A stretch of 39,424 bases of DNA, from the NCBI GenBank assembly GCA_031552195.1, contig JAVBMT010000027.1, positions 1 through 39,424 of the forward strand, in the 5' to 3' direction. The notes beneath the pieces were generated by a model that did no database searches, was not told the DNA's origin, and saw only the letters and a program-made list of their open reading frames with translations. Positions 7,639 through 16,200 of this stretch are shown in pieces. A program made the translations under genes and the position numbers. Source of the DNA: JAVBMP01 sp031552195. GTDB taxonomy: Bacteria; Desulfobacterota; Desulfovibrionia; Desulfovibrionales; Desulfovibrionaceae. Position 1 is the first letter of the stretch, and every line of letters starts with the position of its first letter.

Positions 7639-8966
7639 AATAAACCTCGCAGGGACGCGGCCAGGGCGTCAATTTGCGTTGTGTCGTTCTTTTCGGTGCA
7701 AGCCACCAAAAGGACGTTGTCCATGCCCTTATACCACAGGCCCGGGGCAACCCCTGCCACAATGCCCTTCGCGGACAATGCGGCCAGCAGCGGAGCCGCC
7801 GCCTTGGGCAGCAGCACCGCGAATTCGTTTCCGAAAGGCGCGCCGTTCAAAAGCTTGACGCCGGGAATGCGGCACAGTTCCGCCGCCGCGTAGCGGGCCA
7901 GCTCCATGCCGCGCTCGGCCACGCGGGTAAGCCCTTCCGGCCCGAGCAGGCAAAGGTGGATAAGGGTGCGCAAGGCGCAAAGCGCCTGGTTTGAGCAGAT
8001 GTTCGAGGTGGCCTTGGCGCGGCGGATGTGCTGCTCTCTGGCCTGCAAGGTAAGCACGTAGCCGGTGCGGCCCTCAAGGTCTTCCGTGCGCCCGACGATG
8101 CGCCCGGGCATCTGACGGGCCAGGTCTTTCACGCAGGCCATGATGCCCAGGTATGGACCGCCGAAACCGAGCGGCTGCCCTATGGACTGGCCGTCGGCCA
8201 CCACAATGTCCGCCCCCATCTGGCGGGGGGTTTTCAAAACAGCCTGCATTACGGGATAAACCACCGCTACGCTAAGGGCCCCTTTGGCGCGGGCCGCGGC
8301 GAACAGGCCGCTGTAATCCGAAACTCCCCCGAAAAAGCAGGGGTTCTGCGTGATCACGGCCGCCGTGCTCCCGTCAAGGGCGGCCTCAAGCGCCGGAAGG
8401 TCCGGCAGGCCGTTTTTGTGCGGCACGACAACCGCTTCAAGCGGCAGGTTGTCGCTAAGGGTGGCAAGCATGCCCCGGTAAATCGGGTTGACGGCCTCAT
8501 CGATCACCACCCGGTTTTTACGGGTGGCGCGCATGGCCATCATGGCCGCCTCGAACATGGCGCTGCCGCCGTCGTAAACCGAAGCGTTCGAAACGTCCAT
8601 GTCCAGCAGGCGGCAAACCGCGCTCTGGTATTCAAAAATTGCCTGAAGGGTGCCCTGGGCAGCCTCCGGCTGATACGGGGTGTAAGCGGTGTAAAACTCG
8701 CCGCGCGAAATCAGGGCGTCAACCGCCTTCGGCACGTCGTGGTCGTAAAAACCTCCGCCGGCGAAGCAAAGCGCCGGCGTGACGTTTTTGGCTCCCATTC
8801 CTTCCATCTTGCGGCAAACCTCGCCTTCAGACATGCCAAGGGGCAGGCTGTATGACTTGGGCCGCATTTCAGGCGGGATGTCGGAAAAAAGCTCATCAAG
8901 GCTTTTTACGCCTATTTTTTTGAGCATTTCCGCTGTTTCTTGCTCGGTATGGGGTATAAATGGCAT
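7635..8966 (-). CDS. gcvPA: Glycine dehydrogenase (decarboxylating) subunit 1
   Basis: 443 residues, full length for the alpha half of the split P-protein. It has the N-terminal MPFIPHTEQETAEML start typical of the family, YTPYQPEAAQGTLQAIFEYQSAVC around 95-118, the SVYDGGSAMFEAAMMA segment, and FGGPYLG plus MPGRIVG later on. It forms an alpha2beta2 enzyme with GcvPB and contributes to dimer contacts and the active site rather than carrying the PLP lysine. It is translated from the ATG at 8966 with a purine-rich AAGAGAG upstream, 197 bases after gcvH. The gap contains a terminator-like hairpin, so gcvH may be made in excess over the P-protein. Confidence 0.95.
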   Translation of the reverse strand: MPFIPHTEQETAEMLKKIGVKSLDELFSDIPPEMRPKSYSLPLGMSEGEVCRKMEGMGAKNVTPALCFAGGGFYDHDVPKAVDALISRGEFYTAYTPYQPEAAQGTLQAIFEYQSAVCRLLDMDVSNASVYDGGSAMFEAAMMAMRATRKNRVVIDEAVNPIYRGMLATLSDNLPLEAVVVPHKNGLPDLPALEAALDGSTAAVITQNPCFFGGVSDYSGLFAAARAKGALSVAVVYPVMQAVLKTPRQMGADIVVADGQSIGQPLGFGGPYLGIMACVKDLARQMPGRIVGRTEDLEGRTGYVLTLQAREQHIRRAKATSNICSNQALCALRTLIHLCLLGPEGLTRVAERGMELARYAAAELCRIPGVKLLNGAPFGNEFAVLLPKAAAPLLAALSAKGIVAGVAPGLWYKGMDNVLLVACTEKNDTTQIDALAASLRGLL

Positions 8967-9127
8967 GGCTGCTCTCTTGAAAACCTGCGCCTCCGGCAGG
9001 GTTGGCTTCGCGGCGAACGGAACGGATTGCTCTTTCCCGCTTCAAATATAACTCGGCCTAAAACTTAAAATACTTTAACCACCCTGAAAGAAAAGCCCCA
9101 GCGCGAAGTTCGGGAACGGACGGCGGG

Positions 9128-9156
9128 GCATAAAACAAACGGGCCGTTCAGGCCCG
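9128..9156 (-). terminator. Terminator-like hairpin between gcvH and gcvPA
   Basis: On the minus strand a CGGGCC/GGCCCG stem (9140-9156) is followed by the T-rich run GTTTGTTTTAT. It starts about 8 bases after the gcvH stop. It is probably a partial terminator that yields extra gcvH mRNA, with read-through into gcvPA. Confidence 0.55.
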
Positions 9157-9163
9157 CCATTTG

Positions 9164-9535
9164 CTAGTGCAGAGTCTTGGCGTAGTCCGCGGCGCTCATA
9201 AGCCCGGAGGGCTGCCCGTCAAGGGCCACGCGTATCATCCAGCCATCGGTGTAGGGGGCTTTGTTGATAAGTTCCGGAGCGTCGTTCAAGGCCTCATTCA
9301 CCGCTATGACGGTTCCGGCCACAGGGCAGTAGATCTCGCTGGCGGCCTTCACGGACTCAACGGAACCCATTTCCTGGTTGGCGGACATTTTGCTGCCCAT
9401 GGCGGGCAAATCGGCGAAGGTAACGTCGCCTAGCTGCTGCTGCGCGTAATCGGTAATGCCTATTACAGCTTCATTTCCTTCAATTTTTATCCACTCGTGC
9501 GATTCGACGTAAAGCAGGTTTTCAGGCAGATTCAT
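9164..9535 (-). CDS. gcvH: Glycine cleavage system H protein
   Basis: 123 residues, standard length. It is the lipoyl carrier that moves the aminomethyl group between P-, T- and L-proteins. The lipoylated residue is Lys63 in the ESVKAASEIYCPVAGTV motif. The N-terminal YVESHEWIKIEG and DYAQQQLGDVTFADLP segments are typical. It begins 25 bases after the stop of the receiver gene, with GGAG about 10 bases before the ATG, and heads the gcvH-gcvPA-gcvPB-lpd series. No gcvT is present on either side. No glycine riboswitch-like structure can sit in front because the upstream sequence is coding. Confidence 0.95.
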   Translation of the reverse strand: MNLPENLLYVESHEWIKIEGNEAVIGITDYAQQQLGDVTFADLPAMGSKMSANQEMGSVESVKAASEIYCPVAGTVIAVNEALNDAPELINKAPYTDGWMIRVALDGQPSGLMSAADYAKTLH

Positions 9536-9560
9536 TTCTCGGGATCTCCACAGTTGTTTT

Positions 9561-9992
9561 TTAGAAAACGGACTCCATCGCGCCGGCGCGCGGACGCAAA
9601 GGCAACCCTAAAGACTCTATTTCCCGCAGCAGCACCTTTCTGTCTATAGGCTTCACAATATAACTCGTGGCTTCGCCCAGAAAAAAGGCGTCGTTCACTT
9701 CCTCGTTGTTGTCCAAGCCGGACACCATGACGACTTTAGCTTCGTCTTGCGGCGGAACATTATGCTCTTTCTCAATTTCGCGCAACTCGCGCAATGCCGC
9801 CTGCCCGTTCATGTTGGGCATGAGAATGTCAAGAAGGACCAAATCATACGGGTTCCCCTTGCGCAGTGCGGCATTAAATGCCGTAACGCATTCCTCGCCA
9901 TCCACGGCCACATCGATGTCCGCGTATGGGTGAAGGATGTTACTGAGAATATGACGCGTTTCAAAATCGTCATCAACAACAAGGCAACGCAT
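9561..9992 (-). CDS. Stand-alone response regulator receiver protein (CheY-like)
   Basis: 143 residues from the ATG at 9992, chosen because AAGGAG lies 5 bases before it; the in-frame GTG at 9998 abuts that site. It is a single receiver domain: acidic pocket DDD at 7-9, phospho-acceptor Asp55 in LVLLDILMP, switch Ser in VMVSG (about 91), and Lys114 in YIVKPI. There is no output domain, only a short C-terminal tail (PLRPRAGAMESVF). It could signal by protein contact, as CheY and Spo0F do. It lies between pgm (36-base gap) and gcvH (25-base gap) on the same strand, so it is probably co-transcribed. No kinase is nearby. The link with glycine metabolism is contextual only. Confidence 0.88.
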   Translation of the reverse strand: MRCLVVDDDFETRHILSNILHPYADIDVAVDGEECVTAFNAALRKGNPYDLVLLDILMPNMNGQAALRELREIEKEHNVPPQDEAKVVMVSGLDNNEEVNDAFFLGEATSYIVKPIDRKVLLREIESLGLPLRPRAGAMESVF

Positions 9993-10028
9993 AGCCACTC
10001 CTTACTACAAAGTCTACGGAATTACAAA

Positions 10029-11741
10029 TTATAAACCAAAGCCCCCAAGAACGGAATCCACTAGATGAACAGCCTCTTTCTGCAGCGCGGACAAGTGTTC
10101 GGGGCTGACGAAACTTTCCGCGTAAATTTTATAAATATCTTCAGTGCCGGACGGGCGGGCGGCGAACCATCCCCTGGCGGTAGCCACCTTCAGGCCGCCT
10201 ATCGGGGCTCCGTTGCCCGGAGCGTCCGTGAAAATTCCGCTTATGGGATCTCCGGCCAAGGCCTCGCCTTTGACCCGCTCCGGCGTCATCTCGCTCAGAA
10301 TTTTCTTCTGGGCGGCCGAAGCCGGGGCGTCCATGCGCTCATAGAAAGGCCGCCCGAAACGATTTGCCAGCTCTTCATACAGCAGGTCAGGGGTTTTTCC
10401 GGTTTTTGCGGTAATCTCCGCCGACAGCAGGGCCAGCAGGATTCCGTCCTTGTCTGTGGACCAGACCGTTCCGTCAAGCCGCAGGAAGGAAGCTCCGGCG
10501 CTTTCCTCGCCGCCGAAGCAGCAGAAAGAACGCAAAAGACCGGGCACAAACCACTTGAAACCGACCGGAACCTCGTAAACCTTGCGGCCCAAAGATCCGG
10601 CAACGCGGTCGATAAGCCCGCTGCTGACCAGGGTTTTGCCCACCATGGCGTCTTTGGGCCAGAACGGGCGGTTCCGCAGCAGGTACCACACGCAAACGGC
10701 CAGGTAATGATTGGGATTCATCAATTTTCCGCCGGCCACTATGCCGTGGCGGTCGGCGTCAGGGTCGTTGCCGAAAGCCAGGGAATAGCGCGACGCGTGT
10801 TCCGTAAGCCCGGACATAGCCCATGGCGAGGAACAGTCCATGCGTATTTTCCCGTCATAGTCAAGCGGCATGAAGGCGAAACGCGGGTCAAGCTCCGGGT
10901 TTGTTATAGTCAGGTCAAGCCCGTATTTTTCCGCAACGGCCTTCCAGAACGGCAATGACGAGCCGCCGAGCGGATCGGCCGCCAGCTTGAGGCCGGAAGC
11001 GGCAATGGCCTTCATGTCCAAAGCCTTCTCCAGGGCGTTCACATAGGGGGTGATGAAATCATGCCCGTGAGTGGTTCCGGCCGCCAGGGCGGCGGCGAAA
11101 TCCAGTTTTTCCACCCCCGCGTTGCCCTCGCCCATAAGCTCGTTGGCGCGTTTTTCGATGCGCCCGGTGATGTCGGTGTCCGCCGGGCCGCCGTGGGGCG
11201 GATTGTATTTGAAGCCGCCGTCAGCCGGCGGGTTGTGCGAAGGGGTTATGACAATGCCGTCAGCCAGGCCCTGATTCAGGCCGGCCTTGAAGTTTCCGGC
11301 CACCGCCTCGCCAAACCCGGCGCGGTTGCGGTTGAATTCAAGAATGCTGAAAGAAATGACCGGAGTCGGCGTGGGCAGAAGATTTCCGTCTTTAGACGCG
11401 TTCAGATGGATGTAAACGTCCACTCCATTGGCCGCCAGCACCTCAAGGGCGCTTTTATGGGCCGGCGCGGAAAGGGCGTGGGTGTCAAGCCCCATATACA
11501 GCGGCCCGTCTATCCCGCGTTCGCGCCGGAATTCGCAAATAGCCTGGGTGATAGCCTGCACGTGAAATTCGTTGAAACTCGTTTTAAGTGAACTGCCCCT
11601 ATGGCCGGAAGTGCCGAAAGACACCCGCTGTTCCAGGACTCGCGGGTCCGGACGCAGACTGAAATAGGCATTTTCCAGGCTTTCGAGGGAAACGAGCATG
11701 TCGGCGGGCGGTTTTTTTCCGGCTAGTGGGTGCGTACCCAT
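10029..11741 (-). CDS. pgm: Phosphoglucomutase (alpha-D-glucose phosphate-specific)
   Basis: 570 residues from the ATG at 11741, which has GAGG about 9 bases upstream; the in-frame ATG at 11756 has no ribosome site. It interconverts glucose-1- and glucose-6-phosphate, supplying UDP-glucose and glycan precursors. The N-terminus aligns by eye with E. coli Pgm (VSFGTSGHRGSS). The phosphoserine is Ser168 in ITPSHNPPADGG, the metal-binding loop is DPDADRHGI, and the sugar-binding loop is GGEESAGASF. The C-terminal phosphate-binding loop is RPSGTEDIYKIY. It is first in the minus-strand series leading to the receiver and gcv genes. Confidence 0.95.
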   Translation of the reverse strand: MGTHPLAGKKPPADMLVSLESLENAYFSLRPDPRVLEQRVSFGTSGHRGSSLKTSFNEFHVQAITQAICEFRRERGIDGPLYMGLDTHALSAPAHKSALEVLAANGVDVYIHLNASKDGNLLPTPTPVISFSILEFNRNRAGFGEAVAGNFKAGLNQGLADGIVITPSHNPPADGGFKYNPPHGGPADTDITGRIEKRANELMGEGNAGVEKLDFAAALAAGTTHGHDFITPYVNALEKALDMKAIAASGLKLAADPLGGSSLPFWKAVAEKYGLDLTITNPELDPRFAFMPLDYDGKIRMDCSSPWAMSGLTEHASRYSLAFGNDPDADRHGIVAGGKLMNPNHYLAVCVWYLLRNRPFWPKDAMVGKTLVSSGLIDRVAGSLGRKVYEVPVGFKWFVPGLLRSFCCFGGEESAGASFLRLDGTVWSTDKDGILLALLSAEITAKTGKTPDLLYEELANRFGRPFYERMDAPASAAQKKILSEMTPERVKGEALAGDPISGIFTDAPGNGAPIGGLKVATARGWFAARPSGTEDIYKIYAESFVSPEHLSALQKEAVHLVDSVLGGFGL

Positions 11742-11966
11742 AAAAGGTGTCCTCATATGGAAATAATATTATTTTCGTGCGCTTTTTGCTATAAATACCT
11801 ATTAGCTCATTTATAAAATTTGTACAACCGGTAAAGCTTAATCGCAAAAAGGTTATGAGATATATTATATCTATTAAACTATTCTAATTAACGCAATAGA
11901 AATTTTCATCATCATTTTTAAATAAAGGAATATAGCCTCCTTAAAACCTTCCATCAACCGAAAAAC

Positions 11967-11995
11967 TTGATCTTTTCATATTGCGAAGATATCAT
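11967..11995 (+). promoter_or_regulatory. Sigma-70 promoter of the efflux operon
   Basis: TTGATC at 11967-11972, a 17-base spacer, then TATCAT at 11990-11995. It predicts a start of transcription near 12002, about 76 bases before the adaptor ATG. It also rules out the longer reading of the adaptor frame from 11967. Confidence 0.6.
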
Positions 11996-12015
11996 GACGC
12001 TCTGCCGCTCACCCT

Positions 12016-12046
12016 CAATACTGAGTCGATTTGAGTATTGTTTTTT
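12016..12046 (+). promoter_or_regulatory. Leader hairpin/operator-like dyad before the efflux genes
   Basis: CAATACT (12016-12022) and AGTATTG (12034-12040) form a 7-bp dyad with an 11-base centre, followed directly by TTTTTT (12041-12046). It lies 14 bases after the predicted transcript start. As RNA it looks like an intrinsic terminator or attenuator. As DNA its size fits a dimeric repressor operator such as those of TetR-type efflux regulators. Confidence 0.5.
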
Positions 12047-12077
12047 CAACGCCAACTTATCTTCGGATGATATAATT

Positions 12078-13283
12078 ATGTTCAGCAAAAACAGAATGTT
12101 TAAAGCCCGCGCACGGGCGGCCTTTCTCATGTTTGCCGTTTTGTCCCTCGCCGCGCCAGGTTCCGTCGCCGCGGCTGATGCCAAGAATGCGGAAAAAACC
12201 GCGGAAAAGCCGAAAGCCCCCGTGGTTGTGCTGCAGCCGACTGAAGTTTCTTTGTCCGCCCAGGTTCCTGGCAGGCTCGCCCCTTACCGTCAGGCCGACG
12301 TTATGGCCAGGGTGCAGGGAATTGTGCTTGAACGTTGTTACAAGGAAGGGCAGGAGGTAAAGCAGGGCGAGGTGCTCTTCAGAATCGACCCCGCTCCGCT
12401 CCAGGCAGATCTTGACGTGGCCGCCGCCAGCCTGGCCAGGGCCAAAGCCGATTATGAAATCGCCAAGGACAAGCTGGCGCGCAATAAGGGCCTTGTCGCC
12501 GCCAGGGCCGTAAGCGAACGCGACTACGCGGAATCCCTCGCGGACGAGAAACGCGCCAGGGCCAATATGCTCTATGCCGAAGCCCAACTGAAAAAAGCCG
12601 GGCTTCAGCTTGATTACGCGACGGTCACTTCGCCCATAGCCGGCAGGGCCAGACGGGCTCTGGTCAGCGAAGGCGCCCTGGTCGGCCCGGGTTCCGGCGG
12701 GCAAAGCCACCTGACCACTGTTGAACAGATGGACCCTATATATGTGGACTTCGCGCGTTCCGCCGGAGAAGTGATGGAGCTGCGCAAGGCCCTGGTGCAG
12801 GGCAGCCTTGAAAGCGGCGGCGGAACGGAGGTTGAGCTTGTTTTGCCCGACGGCGGCAAGTATCCGCACAAGGGAACGCTGACTTTTTCCGACCTTTCAG
12901 TCGACCCCGGAACGGACAGCATCGTCATGCGCGCGACTTTCCCCAACCCGGAGCGCGTGCTTCTTCCCGGGGCCTACGTCACCGTAAGGCTTAACACCGC
13001 CATAAACAAAAACGCCTTCCTGGTTCCGCGCGACCTTCTCCTGCGCACCCCCCAGGCGGCCGTGGTCATGCTGGTTTCCCCGGAGGGCCTGGTTGAGGCG
13101 CGCCCGGTTGCGGCCGACATACTGCAGGGCAGGAACTGGGTGGTCACGGCCGGGCTTAGCCCCGGAGACAAACTGATCGTGGGCGGACTGCCCATGTTCA
13201 AGCCAGGCATGGCGGTGGAAGCCGTGCCCGTTCCCGACCAGGGGCAAAGCGCTCCGGCCGGCCGGGCGCAGGGAGCGAAATAG
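12078..13283 (+). CDS. RND efflux periplasmic adaptor (membrane fusion protein, AcrA/MexA type)
   Basis: 401 residues from the ATG at 12078. It has a Sec signal peptide (hydrophobic AAFLMFAVLSLAAPGSVAAA) without a lipobox cysteine, unlike AcrA, so the mature protein is probably soluble or tethered otherwise. The order is: first beta strand and biotinyl-lipoyl half (VPGRLAPYRQADVMARVQGIV), the lipoyl motif YKEGQEVKQGEVLFRIDP, an alpha-helical hairpin of about 70 residues (LQADLDVAAASLARAKADYEIAKDKL...), the second lipoyl half (DYATVTSPIAGRARRALVSEGALV), beta-barrel and membrane-proximal domains. It links the permease to the outer-membrane channel. It ends 3 bases before the RND-channel gene, so the two are coupled. 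The substrate cannot be told. Confidence 0.92.
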   Translation: MFSKNRMFKARARAAFLMFAVLSLAAPGSVAAADAKNAEKTAEKPKAPVVVLQPTEVSLSAQVPGRLAPYRQADVMARVQGIVLERCYKEGQEVKQGEVLFRIDPAPLQADLDVAAASLARAKADYEIAKDKLARNKGLVAARAVSERDYAESLADEKRARANMLYAEAQLKKAGLQLDYATVTSPIAGRARRALVSEGALVGPGSGGQSHLTTVEQMDPIYVDFARSAGEVMELRKALVQGSLESGGGTEVELVLPDGGKYPHKGTLTFSDLSVDPGTDSIVMRATFPNPERVLLPGAYVTVRLNTAINKNAFLVPRDLLLRTPQAAVVMLVSPEGLVEARPVAADILQGRNWVVTAGLSPGDKLIVGGLPMFKPGMAVEAVPVPDQGQSAPAGRAQGAK

Positions 13284-13286
13284 CAT

Positions 13287-16200
13287 ATGGCCCGTTTCTT
13301 CATAGACCGCCCGGTTTTCGCCTGGGTCATCGCCCTGCTCATAATGCTTGCCGGCCTTGTTTCACTGACCGTTCTGCCTGTTTCGCAATATCCGGCGATA
13401 GCCCCGCCCAGCATTGAAATAAGCGCCACTTACCCGGGCGCTTCCGCCCAGGTGGTTGAAGACACGGTAAGCGCGGTTATCGAGCGCGAAATGAACGGCG
13501 CCGAGGGGCTTGTTTACATGTCGGCCACCAGCGCCGCAAACCGCGCCACCATCACCCTGACTTTCAAGCAGGGCACCGACCCTGACCTGGCTTCGGTTGA
13601 CGTGCAAAACCGCCTGAAAACCGTTGAAAGCCTTTTGCCTGAAGCCGTGCGCGACCAGGGCGTCAGGGTTGAAAAAACATCCGCTTCCTTCCTGGCCATC
13701 ATTTCCATCAACGCCAAAGGCGAAAAAGAAGGCGGCGGCGTATACAGCGCGGTCGAACTCGGAGAATTCGCCTCTTCAAACGTCGTGCCTGTTCTGAAAA
13801 GAGTTGAAGGCATAGGCAAGGTGACCCTCTGGGGCACGGAAAGCGCCATGCGCATCTGGCCCAAGCCAGACAAACTGGCGGCCCTGAACGTCACGGCCTC
13901 CGACATCGTAACGGCTGTGAAGGCTTACAACTCGCGCATCATCATCGGGCAGATCGGCGTGCAGAACGTCAGCGACGGCGCTCCGATCAACGCCCCCATC
14001 CTGGCCGATCAGACGCTTTCCACGCCCGAGGAGTTCGCGCATATTCCCCTGCGCATGAACCCTGACGGTTCCGCCCTGCGCATAGGCGACGTGGCGGACG
14101 TGGAAGTGGGCGCTGCGGACTATAATTTTATCTCGCGCATGAACGCCAAGCCGGCCGTCGGCCTCGGCATTCAGCTTACCAACGACGCGAACGCCCTTGC
14201 CACCATAAATCTGGTGCAGGAGGCCATGGACTCCATCGAGCCGTTTTTCCCCAAGGGAATAGGCTATGAAAAATCTTACGACACCGCCTCATTCGTGCGG
14301 GTTTCCATAACCCAGGTGGTAAGCACCCTGGTCGAAGCCATTTTCCTGGTCTTTCTGGTCATGTTCCTGTTCATGCAGAACCTCCGGGCCACGGTCATCC
14401 CCACCATCGTCGTGCCGGTGGCCCTTCTGGGAACCTTCGCCGTAATGAAAGCCCTGGGTTTTTCCATCAACATGCTGACCATGTTCGGCATGGTGCTGGC
14501 TATCGGCATTCTGGTCGACGACGCCATCGTGGTTGTTGAAAACGTGGAACGCATCATGCGCGAGGAGGGTCTGTCCCCACGCGAGGCTTCAATCCGCGCG
14601 ATGGGCCAGATAAGCGGCGCCATCATAGGCATTACCGCCGTTCTGGTTTCGGTTTTCATCCCCATGGCTTTTTTCACCGGCGCGGCCGGCAACATTTACC
14701 GGCAATTTTCGGTCTCCCTTTCCGTTTCCATCGCCTTTTCCGCCTTCCTGGCCCTTTCGCTCACCCCGGCCCTTTGCGCCACCTTCCTCAAGCCTTTGCC
14801 AGACGCCCCCCACGGAAGCGAAGACGAAGCCAAGCTCGCCCACAACCCTTCAGGAATTTTCGGCAGGTTTTTCAGCCGCTTCAACGCCTGGTTCATTAAG
14901 ACCAGCTCCGCATACTCCCAGAAAGTCGGCGTCATGATGAAAAAGCCCTGGCGCTGGATGGGCGTCTACGCCATGATTATCGCGGTTGCGGCCTTGCTGT
15001 TCGTGCGCCTGCCCTCCTCTTTCATTCCCCCGGAAGACCAGGGGATGTTCCTGGGCATGATCATACTGCCCCCCGGCTCCACTCAGGCCGACACCCTTGA
15101 GGTGGTCAAAGAGTTCGAGAAGGTGGTGATGGAAACAGAGCCGGTGGCCCACTGCACGGCGGTTGTCGGTTTCAGCTTCTACGGCAGCGGCCCCAGCACG
15201 GCCATGTCTTTCATAAACCTCAAGCCCTGGCATGAACGCGGCAAAGGGCAAAGCGTCGCGGAAATAGTAGACCGCGTAAACGCCCGCTTCCGCCATAAGT
15301 TCGCCCAGGGCGTCATGGTCATGGCCATGAACCTGCCCGCCCTGCCGGAACTGGGCACGGTGGACGGGTTTGACTTCCGCATGCAGGACCGGGGCGGCAT
15401 AGGCTATGCGGCCATGGTCAAAAACCGCGACGCCCTGCTTGCCGCGGCGGCAAAAGAACCTTCCCTTGCAGCGGTGCGCTTCGCCGGCATGAACGATGCG
15501 CCCCAGCTCAAACTGCGCTTGAACACGGACAAAGCCGAATCAATGGGCGTCGACATACGTGAGATAAACTCCGCCCTGGCGGTGCTGTTCGGTTCGTCTT
15601 ACGTCGGCGACTATGTCCTGAACGGGCAGGTGCGCCGCATAGTGGTGCAGGCGGACGGCAACCACCGCCTTTCGGCGGAAGACCTGTCCAGAATCAAGGT
15701 GCGCAACAAAGACGGACGCCTTGTGGAAATAGGCTCTTTCGCCGAAGCGGTATGGACGTCAGGGCCGCCGCAGCTCACGCGCTACAACGGCTTTCCTTCT
15801 TTCACCTTCAACGGTTCCGCCGCTCCGGGCTACAGCAGCGGCGACGCCATGGAAACCATGGAAAAGCTAGTCTCGAACATGCCGGGCGTGGGCTTTGAAT
15901 GGTCCGGCCAGACTTATGAAGAAAGGCTGGCCGGAAACCAGGCCGCGGCGCTCTTTTCCCTGTCCATCCTGGTGATTTTCCTGGTCCTTTCCGCTCTGTA
16001 TGAAAGCTGGGCCATTCCCTTCGCCGTCATGCTGGTGGTGCCTCTCGGGATTATCGGCGCGGTGCTGGGCGTAACCCTGCGCGGTTTGCCTAACGACCTT
16101 TATTTCAAGGTCGGGCTTATATCCATTATCGGCCTGTCCGCCAAAAACGCCATTCTGATCGTGGAAATGGCCAAGGAGCTGTGGCGCGAGGGACACGGCC

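Larger units (their letters stand above)
11742..12077. other. AT-rich divergent regulatory region, pgm / efflux operon
   Basis: 336 bases, conspicuously AT-rich against its neighbours. It serves pgm leftward (a candidate TTGCGA, 17 bases, TACAAA pair lies on the minus strand around 11817-11845) and the adaptor-RND operon rightward. The plus-strand promoter and a hairpin/dyad are listed separately. No regulator gene lies here. Confidence 0.55.

Noticed and set aside
9536..9560. Glycine riboswitch before gcvH
   Set aside because: Only 25 bases separate gcvH from the receiver gene, too short for the aptamer.
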